Assembly: GCF_024346715.1 (NCBI RefSeq)
Contig: NZ_AP024852.1
Coordinates: 1,054,001-1,118,000, forward strand
Reading direction: 5' to 3'
Source of the DNA: Photobacterium swingsii
GTDB taxonomy: Bacteria > Pseudomonadota > Gammaproteobacteria > Enterobacterales > Vibrionaceae
DNA: 64,000 bases
Shown here: positions 54,566 through 64,000 of the stretch, one piece after another
How positions within the stretch are numbered: position 1 is the stretch's first letter
How the letters are laid out: the number at the start of each line of letters is the position of its first letter
Translations under genes and position numbers: made by a program
The notes under the pieces: model-generated
Told to the model about the DNA's origin: nothing
The model's input: only the letters and a program-made list of their open reading frames with translations
The model's database searches: none

Positions 54566-55540
54566 TTAATCAGGGTTGCGAGCAACCAATACTGCACGAC
54601 GTGGTGCTGGGTAACCTTCTACGGTTTTGCTTGGATCATTTTGGTCCAAGTACTCCGGTAGTGAGTTATTGGTCATCCACTCTGTTGAACGTTGCTCATC
54701 GGTGGTTGTGACATTTTCATCAACAATGCGTACGTCGACAAAGCCACATTTTTCCATCCACACTTTGAGTGCTTTTGCTGATGGGAAAAAGTACACGTTG
54801 TGCATCTGTGCATAACGGTGAGTCGGGACTAATACTGTGTTTTCATCACCTTCAATCACCAAGGTTTCGAGGATCACTTCACCGTCTTTACGAAGCTGAT
54901 TTTTCAACTGCATAATATGATCAAGTGGTGAACGACGATGATACAGTACGCCCATGCTGAATACGGTATCAAATGCCTTTAATTCTGGCAGCTCTTCAAT
55001 ACCCAATGGCAGTAAGAATGCGCGCTCATCGTTACCCATTAGGCGGCGAATTGCTTCGAACTGCACTAAAAACAGGTTAGATGGGTCAATGCCGACTGTT
55101 AGCTTGGCGCCTTCACCTAGCATGCGCCACATGTGGTAGCCATTACCACAGCCCACATCTAAAACGGTTCGGTTTTTCAGTGGTGAAATGTGTGGCAGCA
55201 CACGATCCCATTTCCAGTCAGAACGCCACTCGGTGTCGATATCAATACCGTGTACATGGTACGGGCCTTTACGCCATGGGTGCAGTAAGCGCAGTAGGCT
55301 TTCCAGGCGCTTTTGCTCACCATTAGCAATGCCATCTTCATAAGTAACACTGACCGCGTTCTTAATATCTATGGTATCGGGTTTATCGGTTGGGAATTTT
55401 TGTAGTGCACGAGTCCAACGCCCCATATCACCGTGTTGTGCTCGTTCCCACTCATCAAGTTGCTTGGGTAGCGTGTTAAGCCAAGGGCGTAGCGTCTCGT
55501 GCTGTGCGATTAGCTGATAAAATTCTGAAAAACTAAACAT
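54566..55540 (-). CDS. cmoB: tRNA U34 carboxymethyltransferase CmoB
   Basis: Transfers the carboxymethyl group from carboxy-SAM to 5-hydroxyuridine at tRNA position 34, giving cmo5U. 324 aa. SAM-type fold with [15 protein letters not shown] (about 125-139), the family blocks WRSDWKWDR and [15 protein letters not shown]. Downstream of cmoA by 15 nt, so one operon. Confidence 0.97.
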   Translation of the reverse strand: MFSFSEFYQLIAQHETLRPWLNTLPKQLDEWERAQHGDMGRWTRALQKFPTDKPDTIDIKNAVSVTYEDGIANGEQKRLESLLRLLHPWRKGPYHVHGIDIDTEWRSDWKWDRVLPHISPLKNRTVLDVGCGNGYHMWRMLGEGAKLTVGIDPSNLFLVQFEAIRRLMGNDERAFLLPLGIEELPELKAFDTVFSMGVLYHRRSPLDHIMQLKNQLRKDGEVILETLVIEGDENTVLVPTHRYAQMHNVYFFPSAKALKVWMEKCGFVDVRIVDENVTTTDEQRSTEWMTNNSLPEYLDQNDPSKTVEGYPAPRRAVLVARNPD

Positions 55541-55555
55541 GTGTAACTTAAAACC

Positions 55556-56329
<774 letters not shown>

Positions 56330-56501
56330 TTAGCCTGAACAGAGACAGGCACGAGGCATGATCCATCATCCTCTAAAAAGGCGCGTATTGTAGAAAAAAT
56401 GCGGCCGTTTGTCTTTAGGGATTTTTGGTGGGGGCAAAACCCATAAAAGCAATAATTAGCCGCGAACTTCTACCAACCTGCAATATAAAGAAGGGAAGTT
56501 G

Positions 56502-57392
56502 TCAGATGAGCTGAAATTGTGGATCAGGCTCTGCTTTGGGTAATTCAACATTGGGTAAGTTAGTTTCAGCCATTTTGAGTTGCAGTTTTTTATACAAGCG
56601 AGTTGCAAGCTCAGGGGCATGATTATTATCTGGAGTATGAATAAACAGATAAGGTTGCTTCTCATCTTGTATCCATTTGGGTAAGCGACATAACCAATTC
56701 GCAAAGAAAGGATCATTGCTTAAATCGTCTGGGTGCCCAATAAAGCGAACCATGGGTGAGTCGCTGGTGGCAATGGCGTGCACGGGCACTTTAGGCTTCT
56801 TTTGGTGCGCGTCGATCACAGCATCGGTTGTTGGCGGTGCAGCAAATACGGGGCGGCTGTCCATAATAATACGGTTGGCATGGTGTGCGATGAGCAACTG
56901 GTTCAGTGCTTTTTCTTCTTCCCCTTTGGCAAAAAAGGCAGGGTGACGCACTTCAACGCCAACAGGAAAATGCTTAGGTAATCGCTCGAGGAATGTCGCG
57001 AGTTGTGCGAGATGTTGAGGACCAAAATGCGCAGGGAGTTGGACTTTCCATAACCCGACTTTGTTCTCTAATGGCGACATCACGTTGAAGAAGTCGGTGA
57101 TCAGTTGATCGCAGTGTTGTAACTGATGTTGGTGAGTAATTGTTGAAGGCAGTTTAAAAGTAAAGCGGAAATCATCGGGTGTTGCATCGTGCCATTTCTT
57201 TACCGTGGTCGCTGCGGGCGTCGCATAAAAGGTGGTATTACCTTCAACTGTCGAGAATACCTCAGCGTATCGTGCGAGGCGTTCATTGTTTTTGCAACCA
57301 CTACCGTACAAGGATGATTGCCAGTAATTGTGGGACCACATGGCTAAGCCAAGGCGAATAGGGAAGTGAGCTTGAGCTGAAGGCGCTGACAT
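56502..57392 (-). CDS. yecE: DUF72 family protein (YecE-like)
   Basis: 296-aa TIM-barrel-like protein of the DUF72 family, which lies next to cmoAB in many gammaproteobacteria. Typical elements: RLGLAMWSHNYW (about 14-25), FSTVEGNTTFYATP (about 46-59), FRFTFKLPSTITH and FPVGVEVRHPAFF. Reaction unknown. A 86-aa frame overlapping its 3' end (56456-56716) is a shadow. A 198-bp gap separates it from cmoA. Confidence 0.9.
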   Translation of the reverse strand: MSAPSAQAHFPIRLGLAMWSHNYWQSSLYGSGCKNNERLARYAEVFSTVEGNTTFYATPAATTVKKWHDATPDDFRFTFKLPSTITHQHQLQHCDQLITDFFNVMSPLENKVGLWKVQLPAHFGPQHLAQLATFLERLPKHFPVGVEVRHPAFFAKGEEEKALNQLLIAHHANRIIMDSRPVFAAPPTTDAVIDAHQKKPKVPVHAIATSDSPMVRFIGHPDDLSNDPFFANWLCRLPKWIQDEKQPYLFIHTPDNNHAPELATRLYKKLQLKMAETNLPNVELPKAEPDPQFQLI

Positions 57393-57726
57393 ATTCTTTC
57401 CTTTTTAGCTTACGTTATAGGTGAAATAGACTTTGTTAAGCAACAATTGCGTGCGTAGCTGCACACGGATTCAACAAAATGTGTGAATCTAACCAATCGA
57501 ACTCGCTTTGTTGGTGTTTTTTGCTTGATTTCGACCGTCGTCTTTTCCTACATTAAAACTTTTGCTTTATAATAACGCGTTATTTTTGTCTCTCGACCAC
57601 ACCTAATCATCAGTTTTGGATGAATTTTGAGCGATTTGCGGTCGGGATGAGTCAACCTGTGCAAGCGAAATAAGCCGCTTGCTGAAATCGCTCACAGGAT
57701 TTAAGTAAACAGATCGGGAATTTCTT
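57393..57726. promoter_or_regulatory. aspS promoter and structured leader
   Basis: 334 bp. A TATAAT at 57568-57573 overlaps the perfect palindrome AATAACGCGTTATT (57571-57584). The leader can pair GAGCGATTT (57629-57637) with AAATCGCTC (57685-57693), with GCAAGCG/CGCTTGC (57661-57667, 57676-57682) nested inside. CCTGTG (57656-57661) with CACAGG (57693-57698) is an alternative that crosses the first stem. Confidence 0.6.
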
Positions 57727-59523
57727 ATGCGCACCCAATATTGTGGTCACCTGAACAAGTCCCTAGCAGGGCAAACAGTAGAGTTATGCGGCTGGGTTAA
57801 CCGTCGCCGTGATTTAGGCGGTCTAATTTTCGTTGATATGCGAGATCGTGAAGGTATTGTTCAGGTAGTCGTTGATCCGGATATGAAAGAAGTATTCGAA
57901 GTCGCGAACCAACTGCGCAACGAATTCTGTATTCGTTTTACCGGTGAAGTACGCGTTCGTCCTGAAAGCCAAGTTAACAAAGACATGGCAACAGGCGAAG
58001 TTGAAGTACTAGCAACAGGTCTTGAGATCATTAACCGTTCTGAAGCTCTTCCTCTAGATTTCAACCAAACGAACTCTGAAGAACAACGTCTTAAGTACCG
58101 TTACATCGATCTTCGTCGTCCAGAAATGAGCGATCGTATCAAGCTACGTGCTAAAGCATCTAGCTTTGTTCGTCGTTTCCTAGATGACAACCTATTCCTA
58201 GATATCGAAACACCAGTACTAACTAAAGCGACGCCAGAAGGTGCACGTGACTACCTAGTACCGAGCCGTGTTCATAAAGGTAACTTTTACGCACTACCAC
58301 AATCACCACAGCTATTTAAACAGCTGCTAATGATGTCTGGTTTTGATCGTTACTACCAAATCGTTAAATGTTTCCGTGATGAAGATTTACGTGCTGACCG
58401 TCAGCCTGAATTTACTCAAATCGATATCGAAACCTCTTTCCTAACTGCACCACAAGTACGTGAAGTGACAGAGCGTATGATTACTGAAATGTGGAAAGAG
58501 CTACTAAACGTAGATCTTGGCGCATTCCCAATCATGAAGTTCGAAGAAGCGATGCGTCGTTTTGGTTCAGATAAGCCAGATCTACGTAACCCACTTGAGC
58601 TTGTTGATGTTGCTGACATCCTAAAAGATGTTGAATTCAAAGTATTCTCTGGTCCTGCAAATGACGAAAAAGGTCGTGTAGCGGTTATTCGTGTACCAGG
58701 CGGTGCTTCTTTGTCTCGTAAGCAAATCGACGAATACACTAAGTTCGTTGGTATCTACGGTGCGAAAGGCCTAGCATGGATGAAAGTGAACGACCGCGCT
58801 GCGGGCCTAGAAGGTGTTCAGTCTCCAGTCGCTAAGTTCCTAAACGAAGACGTTGTTAACGCAATTCTTGAGCGTACGGCTGCTGAAACGGGTGATATCA
58901 TCCTATTCGGTGCTGATAGCAAGCGTGTTGTAACAGAAGCTATGGGTGCACTTCGTCTTAAACTGGGTGAAGACCTTGAACTGACTGATAAGTCAGCATG
59001 GAAACCACTATGGGTTATCGACTTCCCAATGTTTGAAGAAGATGATGAAGGCAACCTGCATGCGATGCACCACCCATTCACGTCTCCTTTAGACCTAACA
59101 CCAGAAGAGCTAGCGGCTAACCCTGCGGTTGCAAATTCAAATGCATACGACATGGTTATCAACGGCTACGAAGTGGGCGGTGGTTCTGTTCGTATTCATA
59201 ACGCAGAAATGCAATCAGCAGTATTTAGCATTCTAGGTATTGAAGCTGAAGAGCAAAAAGCGAAGTTTGGTTTCCTACTTGAAGCATTGAAGTATGGTAC
59301 GCCACCACACGCAGGCCTAGCATTCGGCCTTGACCGTTTAGTTATGCTGCTTTGTGGTACAGACAATATCCGTGATGTGATTGCATTCCCTAAAACAACA
59401 GCGGCATCTTGCTTGCTAACTGATGCCCCAAGCCTAGCTAACCCAGCTGCGCTTGAAGAGCTATCAATTGCTGTTGCGATTGCAAAGAAAGAAGAGAAAG
59501 ACGACCAAGCTAACAACGCTTAA
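57727..59523 (+). CDS. aspS: Aspartyl-tRNA synthetase
   Basis: Class IIb synthetase charging tRNA-Asp. 598 aa. N-terminal OB-fold anticodon domain (about 1-105, [14 protein letters not shown]), class II motif 2 [16 protein letters not shown] (about 217-232), the bacterial GAD insertion (about 290-410) and motif 3 [13 protein letters not shown] (about 532-544). Normal bacterial-type length. Strong codon bias. Confidence 0.98.
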   Translation: MRTQYCGHLNKSLAGQTVELCGWVNRRRDLGGLIFVDMRDREGIVQVVVDPDMKEVFEVANQLRNEFCIRFTGEVRVRPESQVNKDMATGEVEVLATGLEIINRSEALPLDFNQTNSEEQRLKYRYIDLRRPEMSDRIKLRAKASSFVRRFLDDNLFLDIETPVLTKATPEGARDYLVPSRVHKGNFYALPQSPQLFKQLLMMSGFDRYYQIVKCFRDEDLRADRQPEFTQIDIETSFLTAPQVREVTERMITEMWKELLNVDLGAFPIMKFEEAMRRFGSDKPDLRNPLELVDVADILKDVEFKVFSGPANDEKGRVAVIRVPGGASLSRKQIDEYTKFVGIYGAKGLAWMKVNDRAAGLEGVQSPVAKFLNEDVVNAILERTAAETGDIILFGADSKRVVTEAMGALRLKLGEDLELTDKSAWKPLWVIDFPMFEEDDEGNLHAMHHPFTSPLDLTPEELAANPAVANSNAYDMVINGYEVGGGSVRIHNAEMQSAVFSILGIEAEEQKAKFGFLLEALKYGTPPHAGLAFGLDRLVMLLCGTDNIRDVIAFPKTTAASCLLTDAPSLANPAALEELSIAVAIAKKEEKDDQANNA

Positions 59524-59533
59524 TCGTTTTGAT

Positions 59534-59574
59534 AAGCTGATCCGATCCCCCTAGATCTGATCAGCTTTTTTTTT
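59534..59574 (+). terminator. Terminator after aspS
   Basis: AAGCTGATC/GATCAGCTT outer stem (59534-59542, 59559-59567) with GATC/GATC inner pairing, then a long T tract. Confidence 0.92.
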
Positions 59575-59644
59575 GGAACTACGTTTTAAACGTTACCCAG
59601 AGGGGGCTACGCGCTTACTCATTGGGACTGATTCGGAGTAGATC

Positions 59645-60388
59645 ATGGCAGGTCATAGTAAATTCGCCAATATCAAACACCGTAAAGCGGCACAGGATGC
59701 CAAGCGCGGTAAAATCTTTACTAAGCTCATTCGCGAGATCGTCGTTGCCACGAAAGAAGGTGGCGCAGAAGTAGAAAATAACCCACGCTTACGTGCGGCT
59801 GTTGATAAAGCACTTTCAAACAACATGACACGCGACACTATTAACCGCGCAGTAAGCCGTGGTGCTGGTGGTGAAGGCGATGAAGGTGTTGAAACCGTTA
59901 TTTATGAAGGCTATGGCCCTGCGGGTACAGCCGTGATGGTTGAGTGTATGACAGACAACCGTAACCGTACGGTTTCAGGTGTGCGTCATGCATTTAGCAA
60001 AGCTGGTGGTAACCTAGGGACTGACGGTAGTGTTAACTACTTATTTGATAAAAAAGGTGTGATTTCTTACGCCCCAGGCCTAGATGAAGACGCAATCATG
60101 GAAGCGGCACTTGAAGGTGGTGCTGATGACGTTGAAACCAACGATGATGGTTCTATTGATGTATTCACGACACCTGCTGATTTCGGTACGGTGAAAGATG
60201 CATTAGATGGTGCCGGTTTTGAAGCTGCAAATGCTGAAGTCACATTGGTACCGTCAACCAAAGCAGAGCTAGATGCAACAACAGCACCTAAGTTGCTTCG
60301 CTTGATTGATGCGCTAGAAGATCTTGATGATGTTCAAGAAGTTTACCATAACGGTGAAATTTCAGATGAGGTAGCAGAGCAGCTATAA
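59645..60388 (+). CDS. yebC: YebC family translation/transcription factor
   Basis: 247 aa. Begins [20 protein letters not shown], the strongest family signature. Three-domain YebC/PmpR fold with [19 protein letters not shown] and [14 protein letters not shown]. Members have been described as DNA-binding regulators and more recently as ribosome-associated factors that ease proline-rich translation. Located just before ruvC, as in most gammaproteobacteria. Confidence 0.95.
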   Translation: MAGHSKFANIKHRKAAQDAKRGKIFTKLIREIVVATKEGGAEVENNPRLRAAVDKALSNNMTRDTINRAVSRGAGGEGDEGVETVIYEGYGPAGTAVMVECMTDNRNRTVSGVRHAFSKAGGNLGTDGSVNYLFDKKGVISYAPGLDEDAIMEAALEGGADDVETNDDGSIDVFTTPADFGTVKDALDGAGFEAANAEVTLVPSTKAELDATTAPKLLRLIDALEDLDDVQEVYHNGEISDEVAEQL

Positions 60389-60410
60389 GCTGTCTGAACG
60401 AAGGCCTTTT

Positions 60411-60932
60411 ATGTCCATCATTTTAGGTATTGACCCAGGTTCACGTATCACTGGTTATGGTGTTATTCGTCAACAAGGTCGACATCTTGATTACCTTGGC
60501 AGCGGGTGTATTCGCACTTCTGCTGAAGATATTCCAGGTAGACTTAAGCAGATTTACGCAGGGGTGTCTGAAGTTATCACTCAGTTTCAACCCGACGCTT
60601 TTGCGATTGAAGAAGTCTTCATGGGAAAAAATGCCAGCTCTGCACTCAAGCTAGGGCAGGCGCGGGGCAGTGCCATTGTGGCGGCGGTTAATGCGGACTT
60701 ACCTGTGAGCGAATACGCTGCTCGCTTAATTAAACAGGCCGTTGTTGGCACCGGTGGCGCAGACAAAGCCCAAGTACAGCATATGGTGTGCTCGGTATTG
60801 AAACTGCCAGGTAAGCCTCAAGCCGATGCTGCTGATGCATTGGCTGTCGCGATTTGTCATGCTCATACGCATAAAACATTAATCGCGATGGCGGGGCGTG
60901 CCAGTGGTGCGCGTCGTGGCCGTTATCGCTAA
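60411..60932 (+). CDS. ruvC: Holliday junction endonuclease RuvC
   Basis: Resolves Holliday junctions by paired nicking. 173 aa. Retroviral-integrase-like fold with catalytic acids: D8 in [14 protein letters not shown], the Glu in [10 protein letters not shown] (about 64-73) and the Asp residues in [14 protein letters not shown] (about 138-151). Starts 22 nt after yebC. A UUCG-loop terminator follows, so it is not cotranscribed with ruvAB. Confidence 0.97.
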   Translation: MSIILGIDPGSRITGYGVIRQQGRHLDYLGSGCIRTSAEDIPGRLKQIYAGVSEVITQFQPDAFAIEEVFMGKNASSALKLGQARGSAIVAAVNADLPVSEYAARLIKQAVVGTGGADKAQVQHMVCSVLKLPGKPQADAADALAVAICHAHTHKTLIAMAGRASGARRGRYR

Positions 60933-60948
60933 GTTATCATAGTTAAGG

Positions 60949-60972
60949 AAGCAGCTTCGGCTGCTTTTTTTA
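60949..60972 (+). terminator. Terminator after ruvC
   Basis: AAGCAGC-TTCG-GCTGCTT (60949-60966), a UUCG tetraloop hairpin, then seven T. Confidence 0.94.
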
Positions 60973-61052
60973 TGCGTGCACTTAGCAGATAAACAAATAC
61001 ATAAACAGAGTGGTGTACTAGATTTAACAGTAATCACTTGTAAAGGATTACT

Positions 61053-62132
61053 GTGTTTATGAAAGTGTTACTGGTTATTCATGGGTTAGATTGCGTTGGT
61101 GGAACAGAGCGAGTAACGACTCACATCGCGAATTTATTAGCGGAAAAAGGTAATCAGGTTTCGGTTTTAAGCCTGACATCCGTCGATTCATCTCCTGCGT
61201 TTACACTCAATGATGACGTGACACTGCTACAACCTAAGCGCACTTATTCATCTTTACGCAAACATCTGCATCAATTATGGCAAGTTATTCAAGTACGTAA
61301 GCAGTTTGATGTCGTGATCGCCTCTGATACTCAGCTTTGTTTATATGTCTGGCCATTGAAATTGTTATCAAAAGCAAAAGTCGTTGCGTGGGAGCATTTT
61401 AATTCTCAGGTGGTGACTCGATTTGGTAGCCGTTGGTTTGGTCGAAAAATAGCTGCGAGACTGTTCGATAAAATAGTGGTGCTTACCGAGCAAGATAAAG
61501 TGTCTTGGCAAGACAAGTATCAGCCACACCCTCCTGTCTCTGTTATTCCTAACCCTTGTGCCATGACGGTGCGTTCTTCAATAGAAGCAGCTTCTATCAA
61601 AAGAGTCGTGTCAGTTGGGCGCTTCACCTCTCAGAAAGGTTTTGATTTTCTCGTGCGTGCTTGGTCGCTTATTCCTGCTACAACCCGTGAACAGTGGCAG
61701 TTACACATAGTGGGTCCTACAGGGAGTGCGAGTAAGGAAGTGGCGCTATTAATTGCAAAATTGCAGTTAGAAGACCAAGTGATTATTGCTGGGGCAAGCC
61801 ACAATATGGAGCAAGTGTATGACAGCAGTGCTATTTACGTGATGAGTTCGCGTTATGAAGGCTTTGGTATGACATTGGTCGAAGCGATGGCGCGAGGGTT
61901 GGCTGTGATCGCTTACAATTGCCCAATGGGGCCAAAAGAAATCATTGATGATCAATTTGGTATTATTGTGCCTGCAGAGTCTATTGAGCTATTGGCGCAG
62001 TCCTTGTCAGCATTGATCGAAGATAATCAGCTGAGGAGCCATTACCAGCAACAAGCCTTAATTGGAGTGAAGCGCTATGTGCCAAGTAAGATAGCTGCTC
62101 AGTGGCAGCAAGAGATTCAGACTCTCTATTGA
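61053..62132 (+). CDS. GT4-family glycosyltransferase inserted between ruvC and ruvA
   Basis: 359-aa GT-B fold retaining glycosyltransferase of family GT4. Acceptor-side N-terminus with HGLDCVGGTERVTTHIANLL (about 10-29). Donor-binding C-terminal domain has VSVGRFTSQKGFDFLVRAW (about 190-208) and the E-x7-E motif in SSRYEGFGMTLVEAMARG (about 266-283). Similar enzymes build LPS or exopolysaccharide. Its own 120-bp upstream gap and a terminator before it suggest independent expression. Start GTG at 61053 (AAGGA 5 nt upstream) or ATG at 61059. Acceptor and sugar unknown. Confidence 0.87.
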   Translation: MFMKVLLVIHGLDCVGGTERVTTHIANLLAEKGNQVSVLSLTSVDSSPAFTLNDDVTLLQPKRTYSSLRKHLHQLWQVIQVRKQFDVVIASDTQLCLYVWPLKLLSKAKVVAWEHFNSQVVTRFGSRWFGRKIAARLFDKIVVLTEQDKVSWQDKYQPHPPVSVIPNPCAMTVRSSIEAASIKRVVSVGRFTSQKGFDFLVRAWSLIPATTREQWQLHIVGPTGSASKEVALLIAKLQLEDQVIIAGASHNMEQVYDSSAIYVMSSRYEGFGMTLVEAMARGLAVIAYNCPMGPKEIIDDQFGIIVPAESIELLAQSLSALIEDNQLRSHYQQQALIGVKRYVPSKIAAQWQQEIQTLY

Positions 62133-62176
62133 TCACAAGCTGAATCTGTCTCTTGACCTCACGGCACCACAAATAG

Positions 62177-62192
62177 CTGGATGTCCATCCAG
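62177..62192. promoter_or_regulatory. LexA (SOS) box upstream of ruvA
   Basis: CTGGATGTCCATCCAG fits CTG-N10-CAG exactly and is close to the E. coli ruvA box (CTGGATATCTATCCAG). It lies 51 nt before the ruvA start. Confidence 0.9.
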
Positions 62193-62242
62193 TATTTGAC
62201 TATCCTAGAGCCAATTATTGATTCAAAGATAGAGATGAAGCT

Positions 62243-62863
62243 GTGATTGGTCGTCTACGTGGAACCGTACTTGAAAAACAACCGCCTGAAGTCTTACTAG
62301 AAGTGAGTGGTGGAGTGGGCTATGAAGTTCAAATGCCAATGAGCTGTTTTTATGAGCTGCCAGAAGTCGGCCAAGAAGCGGTTATCTTTACGCACTTTGT
62401 TGTACGTGAAGATGCACAATTACTGTATGGCTTTAATAAAAAAAGTGAGCGTGAATTGTTCCGCGAAGTGATTAAAGCCAATGGTGTTGGCCCTAAACTG
62501 GGCTTAGCGATCCTTTCTGCAATGACTGCAAGCCAATTTGTACTGAGCGTTGAAAACGAAGATGTCACCACACTCGTGAAGATCCCGGGTGTTGGTAAGA
62601 AAACGGCTGAACGGTTAGTCATTGAAATGCGTGATCGCTTGAAAGGTTGGGGTGAGGGTGATCTCTTTACACCTGCACAAGACACGGCAGCTTCACAGGC
62701 TGTTGCGGCCCAATCATCGGCACGTGCTGAAGATGAAGCGGTAAGTGCCCTAGTGGCACTGGGCTACAAACCGCAGCAGGCATCGAAAGTTGTGTCGCAA
62801 GTTGCTCAACCAGACATGACAAGTGAAGCGATTATTCGTGATGCACTGCGTTCAATGGTTTAA
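62243..62863 (+). CDS. ruvA: Holliday junction DNA helicase subunit RuvA
   Basis: Tetrameric junction-binding protein that loads RuvB. 206 aa from a GTG start (E. coli ruvA start differs only in context). OB-fold N-terminus [15 protein letters not shown], tandem helix-hairpin-helix motifs (about 70-130: [13 protein letters not shown] and [13 protein letters not shown]), and a C-terminal RuvB-binding domain (about 150-206). Preceded by a LexA box; 19 nt before ruvB. Confidence 0.97.
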   Translation: MIGRLRGTVLEKQPPEVLLEVSGGVGYEVQMPMSCFYELPEVGQEAVIFTHFVVREDAQLLYGFNKKSERELFREVIKANGVGPKLGLAILSAMTASQFVLSVENEDVTTLVKIPGVGKKTAERLVIEMRDRLKGWGEGDLFTPAQDTAASQAVAAQSSARAEDEAVSALVALGYKPQQASKVVSQVAQPDMTSEAIIRDALRSMV

Positions 62864-62882
62864 GAAAGGTTATAGCTAAACA

Positions 62883-63896
62883 ATGATTGAAGCAGATCGC
62901 CTTATCTCGAATAACTTTGAACCATCACGCGATGAAGATGTGATAGACAGAGCTATTCGCCCTAAATTGTTGCAAGACTACCAAGGCCAAGACCATGTTC
63001 GTGGCCAAATGGAAATATTCATCAAAGCGGCACAGCTTCGAAACGAAGCCTTGGATCATTTATTGATTTTTGGTCCGCCAGGCTTGGGTAAAACGACGCT
63101 AGCCAATATTGTCGCGAACGAGATGGGTGTCAATATTCGTACTACATCAGGCCCTGTGCTTGAAAAAGCAGGGGATCTTGCGGCATTGCTGACGAACCTT
63201 GAAGAAAATGATGTGCTGTTTATTGATGAAATCCACCGTTTAAGCCCTCAAGTTGAAGAGGTGCTCTACCCAGCGATGGAAGACTATCAGTTGGACATCA
63301 TGATAGGTGAAGGGCCTGCTGCACGTTCAATCAAGATTGATTTACCTCCTTTTACTCTTATTGGTGCAACGACGCGAGCGGGGTCTTTGACATCGCCACT
63401 GCGCGATCGCTTCGGTATTACTCAGCGCTTGGAGTATTACAAGGTGGAAGATCTGAAAGATATCGTAAAGCGCAGCGCTAATTGCCTTGAACTTTCAATG
63501 GAAGAGGAAGGTGCGATGGAAGTGGCTGTTCGTGCGCGTGGAACACCACGTATTGCGAACCGTTTACTTCGTCGTGTGCGAGATTATGCCGAAGTGATGG
63601 CGGATGGCCATATCTGCCCAGATGTTGCTGCTAAAGCACTTGATATGCTAGATGTCGACAGCAGTGGCTTTGATTACATGGACCGAAAATTATTGATGGC
63701 TATCATCGATAAGTTCATGGGTGGCCCTGTAGGGCTCGATAACTTAGCCGCAGCGATTGGTGAAGAGAAAGATACGATTGAAGATGTTTTAGAACCTTAC
63801 CTAATTCAGCAAGGTTACCTGCAACGTACGCCAAGAGGTCGAATTGCGACTCACCGTGCGTACCTACACTTTGGTTTGGATTTGCCAGAAAGCTAA
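62883..63896 (+). CDS. ruvB: Holliday junction branch migration ATPase RuvB
   Basis: Hexameric AAA+ motor that drives branch migration with RuvA. 337 aa. Walker [10 protein letters not shown] (about 61-69), Walker [11 protein letters not shown] (about 108-117), sensor 1 [18 protein letters not shown] (about 157-174) and a C-terminal winged helix ending [17 protein letters not shown]-regulated together with ruvA. Confidence 0.98.
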   Translation: MIEADRLISNNFEPSRDEDVIDRAIRPKLLQDYQGQDHVRGQMEIFIKAAQLRNEALDHLLIFGPPGLGKTTLANIVANEMGVNIRTTSGPVLEKAGDLAALLTNLEENDVLFIDEIHRLSPQVEEVLYPAMEDYQLDIMIGEGPAARSIKIDLPPFTLIGATTRAGSLTSPLRDRFGITQRLEYYKVEDLKDIVKRSANCLELSMEEEGAMEVAVRARGTPRIANRLLRRVRDYAEVMADGHICPDVAAKALDMLDVDSSGFDYMDRKLLMAIIDKFMGGPVGLDNLAAAIGEEKDTIEDVLEPYLIQQGYLQRTPRGRIATHRAYLHFGLDLPES

Positions 63897-64000
63897 TATT
63901 GGATCAACAGTATTGCGCCGTGTAGAAGGAGGGGGCTGCCCATATCAGCACATTTTTTCGCATTATTGCTGAAAATTTAGTAAATAGAATGTAAAAAAAG
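63897..64000. other. Right-edge intergenic sequence
   Basis: 104 bp after ruvB to the window edge with no recognisable gene or terminator. In related Vibrio genomes cydA follows ruvB, so it may be that promoter region; this cannot be seen here. Confidence 0.3.

Noticed and set aside
56456-56716. 86-aa minus frame overlapping the 3' end of yecE
   Set aside because: Out-of-frame shadow; the yecE frame continues with family-like sequence to its stop at 56502.

Overview
The window is a stretch of chromosome from a gammaproteobacterium of the Vibrionaceae, most likely a Photobacterium. I infer this from the gene content and order: znuC/znuA-mepM, feoABC, yoaA-tsaB-slp-fadD-rnd, minEDC-ycgL, a complete his operon, cmoAB, and aspS/yebC/ruvCAB. 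The protein sequences also look Vibrio/Photobacterium-like. It is dense housekeeping sequence. I saw no rRNA, tRNA, prophage, IS transposase or CRISPR array. No gene is broken; znuC is cut only by the window edge.

Layout. 1-2.6 kb: zinc uptake (znuC partial, znuA) around a Zur operator, plus the murein endopeptidase mepM. 2.6-5.7 kb: feoABC ferrous iron uptake behind FNR and Fur sites. 5.7-12 kb: HIT protein, DUF924 protein, diguanylate cyclase, argS, yecM, purU. 12-20.1 kb: rightward run yoaA, tsaB, a small unknown gene, slp-type lipoprotein, alpha/beta hydrolase, fadD, rnd. 20.1-24.2 kb: minEDC against ycgL and a lytic transglycosylase, then hns. 24.5-27.3 kb: a lysine riboswitch ahead of an NhaC-family transporter, then tdk. 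27.3-35 kb: a 163-bp palindromic repeat, then the leftward operon hisLGDCBHAF(IE) with an intact attenuator.

35-45 kb: small ORF, ychJ, EAL-HDOD protein, TSUP permease, lpxH, ppiB, cysS, glpQ, a voltage-gated K+ channel and a MarC-family protein. 45-51 kb: adhE with an FNR-type anaerobic promoter, a degenerate SDR, an unknown gene, and a MalY/PatB C-S lyase. 51-54.4 kb: a compact three-gene set encoding an ATP-grasp ligase, an inactive-transglutaminase/multi-TM protein and a retropepsin-like lipoprotein. This set is the strongest candidate for a poorly described system. 54.5-57.4 kb: cmoB, cmoA, yecE. 57.6-64 kb: aspS with a structured leader, yebC, ruvC, a glycosyltransferase lodged between ruvC and ruvA, and LexA-controlled ruvAB.

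Regulation is unusually readable. Sites with good sequence support are Zur (znu), FNR and Fur (feo), FNR at -41.5 and a perfect CRP/Rex-type palindrome (adhE), LexA (ruvA, weaker at yoaA), a lysine riboswitch and a his attenuator. Two short palindromic, MITE-like repeats (18.8 kb and 27.4 kb) share the terminal motif ATACCAATT.
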